Of a stretch of 9,005 bases of DNA, positions 6,231-9,005 are shown one piece after another; the stretch's first letter is position 1, and each line of letters begins with the position of its first letter. The translations under genes were made by a program, and so were the position numbers. The notes beneath the pieces are model-generated. The model was given only the letters and a program-made list of their open reading frames with translations. It searched no databases and was not told the origin of the DNA. Source of the stretch: Pseudomonadales bacterium (GTDB taxonomy: Bacteria > Pseudomonadota > Gammaproteobacteria > Pseudomonadales > Moraxellaceae). Location of the stretch: the NCBI GenBank assembly GCA_013043915.1, contig JABEVH010000201.1, forward strand, positions 1 through 9,005, read 5' to 3'.

Positions 6231-7016
6231 TTACTCCTTAAAGCCCGTGACGGGCAAGTCCTGGCGCGACAACAGCCTGATCTTTTGTCGTTCACATGCC
6301 TCGTTAAAAGCCTCAGACCCTAAATACTTTAATTCCATAGGGCGTGAAGCTCGCAACGGGTCCGCCTCATCGGTTTCACCGGGGTGACACATAATTAATC
6401 CACGATCAGCTATGTCACTCAACCATGTGGCCATTTTTTTCGCAAATTCCTTTCCTTGAAAACCATAAACTCCAGCAAAATCGGAGTTCATACAGTGCTG
6501 CTGTGGTAAGCGCCTGGCTCCTAAGCTAGCGATGACAAATGCTTTAAATCCTCGAGCTTGCTTAGTGAGTGTTGAGCGGAAGGGCAACAGCTGTCCGTAA
6601 CGTTGAGTCATCACCTGCAGCATGGCTTCACGTACCTGCGGCAACTGATGCACATGCTGATGCCCGTCGATATAGTCAGGTACCTGCTGCAAAACCTTCT
6701 CAAACCGATCGAGCTGTTGATGCCATGCCCGAACCAGATCATCAGCAACCAACCTACCGGTATAAGCTGCCAACAATACTTGCCGCAGTCCCGGGCGAGC
6801 CTTATCAAAGACGTGGGTCAAATTAAAGTGCAGTCCACGGGCCAGTTCCTTATGCTCCCGTAACAAACCGGCACATTCAACGAGGCGAGGCGACTCGACA
6901 AGCACACTGGTTCCGGAAATGCGACCTTGCAGAGCCAAGGTCAGTATACCCCGATCAATAGCCTCCGCTTGGCCAAAATCATCAGCGATTAACCATATCG
7001 ATCGCATATCAGGCAT
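6231..7016 (-). CDS. ChbG/YdjC-family carbohydrate deacetylase (NaxD-like candidate)
   Basis: This metal-dependent deacetylase of the YdjC family removes acetyl groups from N-acetylated sugars. The 261 residues show the family motifs: ADDFG at 11 to 15, HFNLT at 63 to 67, DGHQHVH at 117 to 123, and CHPG at 210 to 213. These provide the metal-binding Asp and His residues and the catalytic residues. There is no signal peptide or membrane segment, so it acts on the cytoplasmic side. Family members act on chitooligosaccharides (ChbG), on hopanoid precursors (HpnK) or on undecaprenyl-phosphate-linked GalNAc (Francisella NaxD). The adjacent GtrB- and GtrA-like genes favour the last type by inference. 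The ATG at 7016 overlaps the gtrA-like stop by 8 bases and has AAGGAGG only 2 bases away. The ATG at 7007 (codon 4), 11 bases from that site, is an equally plausible start. The gene ends 2 bases before accA. Confidence 0.9.
   Translation of the reverse strand: MPDMRSIWLIADDFGQAEAIDRGILTLALQGRISGTSVLVESPRLVECAGLLREHKELARGLHFNLTHVFDKARPGLRQVLLAAYTGRLVADDLVRAWHQQLDRFEKVLQQVPDYIDGHQHVHQLPQVREAMLQVMTQRYGQLLPFRSTLTKQARGFKAFVIASLGARRLPQQHCMNSDFAGVYGFQGKEFAKKMATWLSDIADRGLIMCHPGETDEADPLRASRPMELKYLGSEAFNEACERQKIRLLSRQDLPVTGFKE
6234..6239 (-). promoter_or_regulatory. accA ribosome-binding site embedded in the deacetylase 3' end
   Basis: AAGGAG is formed by the last two sense codons of the deacetylase gene (K, E), immediately before its TAA. 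It sits at good distance from the accA ATG. The overlap means the deacetylase C-terminus and accA translation initiation are linked, and it fixes the accA start. Confidence 0.8.
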
Positions 7017-7398
7017 GTCCTCCTTGACGAAATGCCCAGAGACGAGAACTCACAAAGGTGACGACCGCAACAACCACTAACACGATACCCAGCGACACAA
7101 AATACGGCAGTTGCGGCCTCGCTAAGAGCAGGTAGGCAAACAGTCCCTGATTTAACAAGAACGAGGCTAAAGCCACCGCAAAGAAACGCGGCAAAGTCTG
7201 ACGGTGAGAAATCGCTTGCGCCTTGAAAGTCAGGTGTCGATGCCCGGTATAACTTACGCCAAAAGCTATCAAGAATGCCATCACGTTAGCACGCAACGGG
7301 TGCCAGTCAGCACAACCCACCAACCCTAAAACCACAAGATAATGAGTCAAGGATGCAGCCATACCTACCAGCACAAACCAACTCAATTGCTGCTTCAT
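7009..7398 (-). CDS. GtrA-family membrane protein (candidate undecaprenyl-phosphate-sugar flippase)
   Basis: This is a 129-residue integral membrane protein with four hydrophobic segments (about 7 to 27, 36 to 54, 71 to 93 and 98 to 120), the GtrA layout. Family traits visible are FVLVGMAASLTHY at the N-terminus, the GVSYTGHRHLTF loop after segment two, RFFAVALASFLLNQG, and the closing FVSSRLWAF. GtrA proteins are thought to carry undecaprenyl-phosphate-linked sugars across the inner membrane, working with GtrB-type transferases. The start overlaps the stop of the glycosyltransferase gene in ATGA, a classic coupling arrangement, and there is no strong ribosome-binding site of its own. This pairing with a GtrB homologue supports the assignment. 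Confidence 0.92.
   Translation of the reverse strand: MKQQLSWFVLVGMAASLTHYLVVLGLVGCADWHPLRANVMAFLIAFGVSYTGHRHLTFKAQAISHRQTLPRFFAVALASFLLNQGLFAYLLLARPQLPYFVSLGIVLVVVAVVTFVSSRLWAFRQGGHA
7019..7025 (-). promoter_or_regulatory. Strong Shine-Dalgarno AAGGAGG for the deacetylase
   Basis: A full AAGGAGG lies within the gtrA-like coding end. It is 2 bases from the ATG at 7016 and 11 bases from the in-frame ATG at 7007, so neither spacing is ideal. The start of the deacetylase is therefore uncertain by three codons. Confidence 0.6.
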
Positions 7399-8366
7399 GG
7401 TCGCTCACGCAAGGGGCTCCCATCAACTTGCCTCCCCACCAGATAATTGGGGCGCTGTTTGACTTCGGTGTAGACTCGCGCAAGATACTCACCAAGAACA
7501 CCAACCGACAACAGTTGTACCCCTGAAAAAAACATGATGCTGGTCGTGATGGTCGCGTAACCTGGCACATCCTTGCCAAACCAGAGGGTAGACAATACGA
7601 TCCAGGCACCGTAGCCTAAAGCCATCAATGAAACTATCACGCCCAGGCCACTCCAGATGCGCAGTGGTAAATCGGTAAAGGCGGTGAGTCCAGTAAACGC
7701 CAGACGAAACAAGGCTGTCATACCAAAGGCACTGTCACCTTCCAGACGCTCTGCGGGATTATAGGGAATAGCCAGACTACGAAATCCCACCCAGGCATAC
7801 ATCCCCTTCATAAAACGGTTACGCTCGTGCAATTGCCGCAAAGCATGTACGACTTTGGCATCCAGCAGGCGAAAATCTCCCGCATCCGGGGTAATTTCCA
7901 CATCAGAGCCCTTGGACATCAAACGGTAGAAAAAACTTGTGCCGTGTTTTTTAAGCCAGGATTCGTCATCCCGTGATTCACGCACGGCATAGACCATGTC
8001 GTAGCCTTGCATCCAGTGCTGAAAAAAAGTAGGTAAGACTTCCAACGGATGCTGAAAATCCGCATCCATGAGTATGACCGCATCACCTCTGGCCACATCC
8101 AGCCCGGCCGTCAAGGCGGCTTCCTTGCCAAAGTTTCTGGACAACGACATATAGTGTACGGGCCAATCAGCCGCCATGGATGACATAAGTTCATCGGTAC
8201 CATCATGGCTACCATCATTGACTACCACGATCTCAAAAGCATCCACCAGCGTACGCAAGGTAGCTGTCAGTGCCGGAATCATGCGTTTCAAGTTAGCCGC
8301 TTCGCGGTAGGCCGGAATGACCACCGACAATTTAGCCTGTCTTGGAGTCAGTGGGCGCTCATTCAT
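7395..8366 (-). CDS. GtrB/ArnC-type family 2 glycosyltransferase (undecaprenyl-phosphate sugar transferase)
   Basis: This enzyme probably transfers a sugar from a nucleotide donor to undecaprenyl phosphate on the inner face of the cytoplasmic membrane. Its 323 residues are typical of the DPM1/GtrB/ArnC group. A GT-A fold comes first, with SVVIPAYREAANL (14 to 26), VVNDGSHDGT (48 to 57), SLSRNFGKEAAL (74 to 85) and the metal-binding DADFQHP (101 to 107). DAGDFRLLD (161 to 169) and NRFMKGMYAWVGF (183 to 195) follow. Two membrane segments come last (about 238 to 262 and 272 to 294), before the conserved LGEYLARVYTEVKQRPNYLV. The sugar cannot be told from sequence; with a deacetylase next door an N-acetylhexosamine is a reasonable guess. 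The start overlaps the dnaE stop in ATGAATGA, and AGGTGA provides a good ribosome-binding site inside dnaE. Confidence 0.94.
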   Translation of the reverse strand: MNERPLTPRQAKLSVVIPAYREAANLKRMIPALTATLRTLVDAFEIVVVNDGSHDGTDELMSSMAADWPVHYMSLSRNFGKEAALTAGLDVARGDAVILMDADFQHPLEVLPTFFQHWMQGYDMVYAVRESRDDESWLKKHGTSFFYRLMSKGSDVEITPDAGDFRLLDAKVVHALRQLHERNRFMKGMYAWVGFRSLAIPYNPAERLEGDSAFGMTALFRLAFTGLTAFTDLPLRIWSGLGVIVSLMALGYGAWIVLSTLWFGKDVPGYATITTSIMFFSGVQLLSVGVLGEYLARVYTEVKQRPNYLVGRQVDGSPLRERP

Positions 8367-9005
8367 ACATCACCTTTACTCCTGTATCCCCAAGCATCTC
8401 TCGCAAGGCATCCAGCAGTTCATCTCGTGGTTTGATTTTCCAGTCTTCAGACAGACGCAACCTAATCCTGTGCTCTTGCAAGAACACATCCATCCACAGC
8501 CTTACTCCAGATTTATCAACAAACGGCGATAGCATATGCGACATGGCCAACAACTTAGGAACATTTTGCCCGGGCTCCATGCTTAGAACAAGGCCCTTAG
8601 CTCTACGCTGACGTAGACTGTCCATATCGTAAAGGGTTGCAACCTGCATACTCAAGCCATCACGAAACTTGTCATGGCGTATGCCGCCTTCAGCGACAAG
8701 AACCTTATCACCCTCAAGTAAATGCCGGTGATCAGCCAGCAATTCAGCTGTCAGCATGACTTCCATGCGCCCCGAGCTATCATCAAGCAGAACCTGAGCC
8801 CGTCCACTCTTATCTGTACGCCAAGCCACCAGCATCCCTGCTATCAACGTACGTTCACCGTATGCTGTTGGCTTGAGTCCTGCGATTGGGCGACAGCCGC
8901 AGCTGCGTAATTCCGGCAGCAGCACATGCATCGGATGTCCGCTGAGGTACAAGCCCAACGATTCTTTTTCCATGACCAGGCGCTTGCGATCCGTCAGTAC
9001 AGGCG
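8359..9005 (-). CDS. dnaE: DNA polymerase III alpha subunit, C-terminal 215 residues (5' part outside window)
   Basis: DnaE is the replicative polymerase of the Pol III holoenzyme. Only the C-terminal part is inside the window; the frame is open to the right edge. It shows EKESLGLYLSGHPM, the conserved stretch after the helix-hairpin-helix region. An OB-fold follows (IAGMLVAWRTDKSGRAQVLL, then DDSSGRMEVML and LLEGDKVLVAEGGI), which in family knowledge binds single-stranded DNA. The small C-terminal domain that contacts tau comes last, ending VKVMYE. It follows E. coli DnaE through to its natural end, so it is not truncated at the 3' side. The catalytic PHP and palm domains and the internal clamp-binding motif lie upstream, beyond the edge. 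The stop codon overlaps the glycosyltransferase start by 8 bases, so the accessory genes ride on dnaE transcription. Confidence 0.98.
   Translation of the reverse strand, partial: PVLTDRKRLVMEKESLGLYLSGHPMHVLLPELRSCGCRPIAGLKPTAYGERTLIAGMLVAWRTDKSGRAQVLLDDSSGRMEVMLTAELLADHRHLLEGDKVLVAEGGIRHDKFRDGLSMQVATLYDMDSLRQRRAKGLVLSMEPGQNVPKLLAMSHMLSPFVDKSGVRLWMDVFLQEHRIRLRLSEDWKIKPRDELLDALREMLGDTGVKVMYE

Noticed and set aside
6603..6863. Plus-strand open frames opposite the deacetylase, checked as a possible overlapping gene
   Set aside because: The composition is what complementary reading of the deacetylase gives, and no domain or start signal is visible.
8205..8910. Plus-strand open frames over the glycosyltransferase and dnaE, and others opposite the kinase and accA
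   Set aside because: They are antisense to well-recognised genes, lack family motifs and good ribosome-binding sites, and read as frame shadows.
1..9005. Transposons, insertion sequences, tRNA or rRNA genes, CRISPR arrays, attachment sites
   Set aside because: No transposase, terminal inverted repeat pair, regular repeat-spacer array or tRNA cloverleaf was seen on reading either strand.

Overview
The window comes from a bacterium, most likely a gammaproteobacterium. AccA (317 residues) and the DnaE C-terminus follow the gammaproteobacterial proteins closely, and the dnaE/accA neighbourhood is typical of that class. I cannot place the genus. Every gene I can support lies on the minus strand, so transcription runs from high to low coordinates.

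Right half (9005 down to about 5195): the 3' end of dnaE is followed without a break by a GtrB/ArnC-type family 2 glycosyltransferase, a GtrA-type small membrane protein, a ChbG/YdjC-family deacetylase and accA. The junctions overlap by 8, 4 and 8 bases, then comes a 2-base gap, so the five genes read as one translationally coupled unit. A hairpin with a T-run follows accA. In many gammaproteobacteria dnaE and accA are direct neighbours; here three envelope-sugar genes sit between them. By analogy with Francisella (FlmF2 plus the YdjC-family deacetylase NaxD), the trio could load a sugar on undecaprenyl phosphate, deacetylate it and flip it for lipid A or other envelope decoration.

Middle (4955 to 5274): a 320-base non-coding stretch. 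It holds the accA-side terminator, a perfect 18-base palindrome overlapping a TATAAT box, and four copies of the hexamer TAGTTG/CAACTA. It probably controls the left-hand operon.

Left half (4954 down to 1): a compact operon of five chemotaxis-like signalling genes. In transcription order they are a membrane-bound CheA-like kinase (MCP-style four-helix sensor, PAS, Hpt, HATPase, but no CheW-like domain), a small membrane-anchored MCP-like protein with no ligand-binding or HAMP domain, a CheX-like phosphatase, a degenerate receiver fused to a second CheX-like domain, and a stand-alone CheY-like receiver cut by the window edge. No cheW, cheR, cheB or cheZ is visible. The likely scheme is that the kinase phosphorylates the CheY-like protein, the two CheX-like proteins dephosphorylate it, and the MCP-like protein tunes or clusters the kinase. 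The output is unknown. This cluster is the most unusual content of the window.
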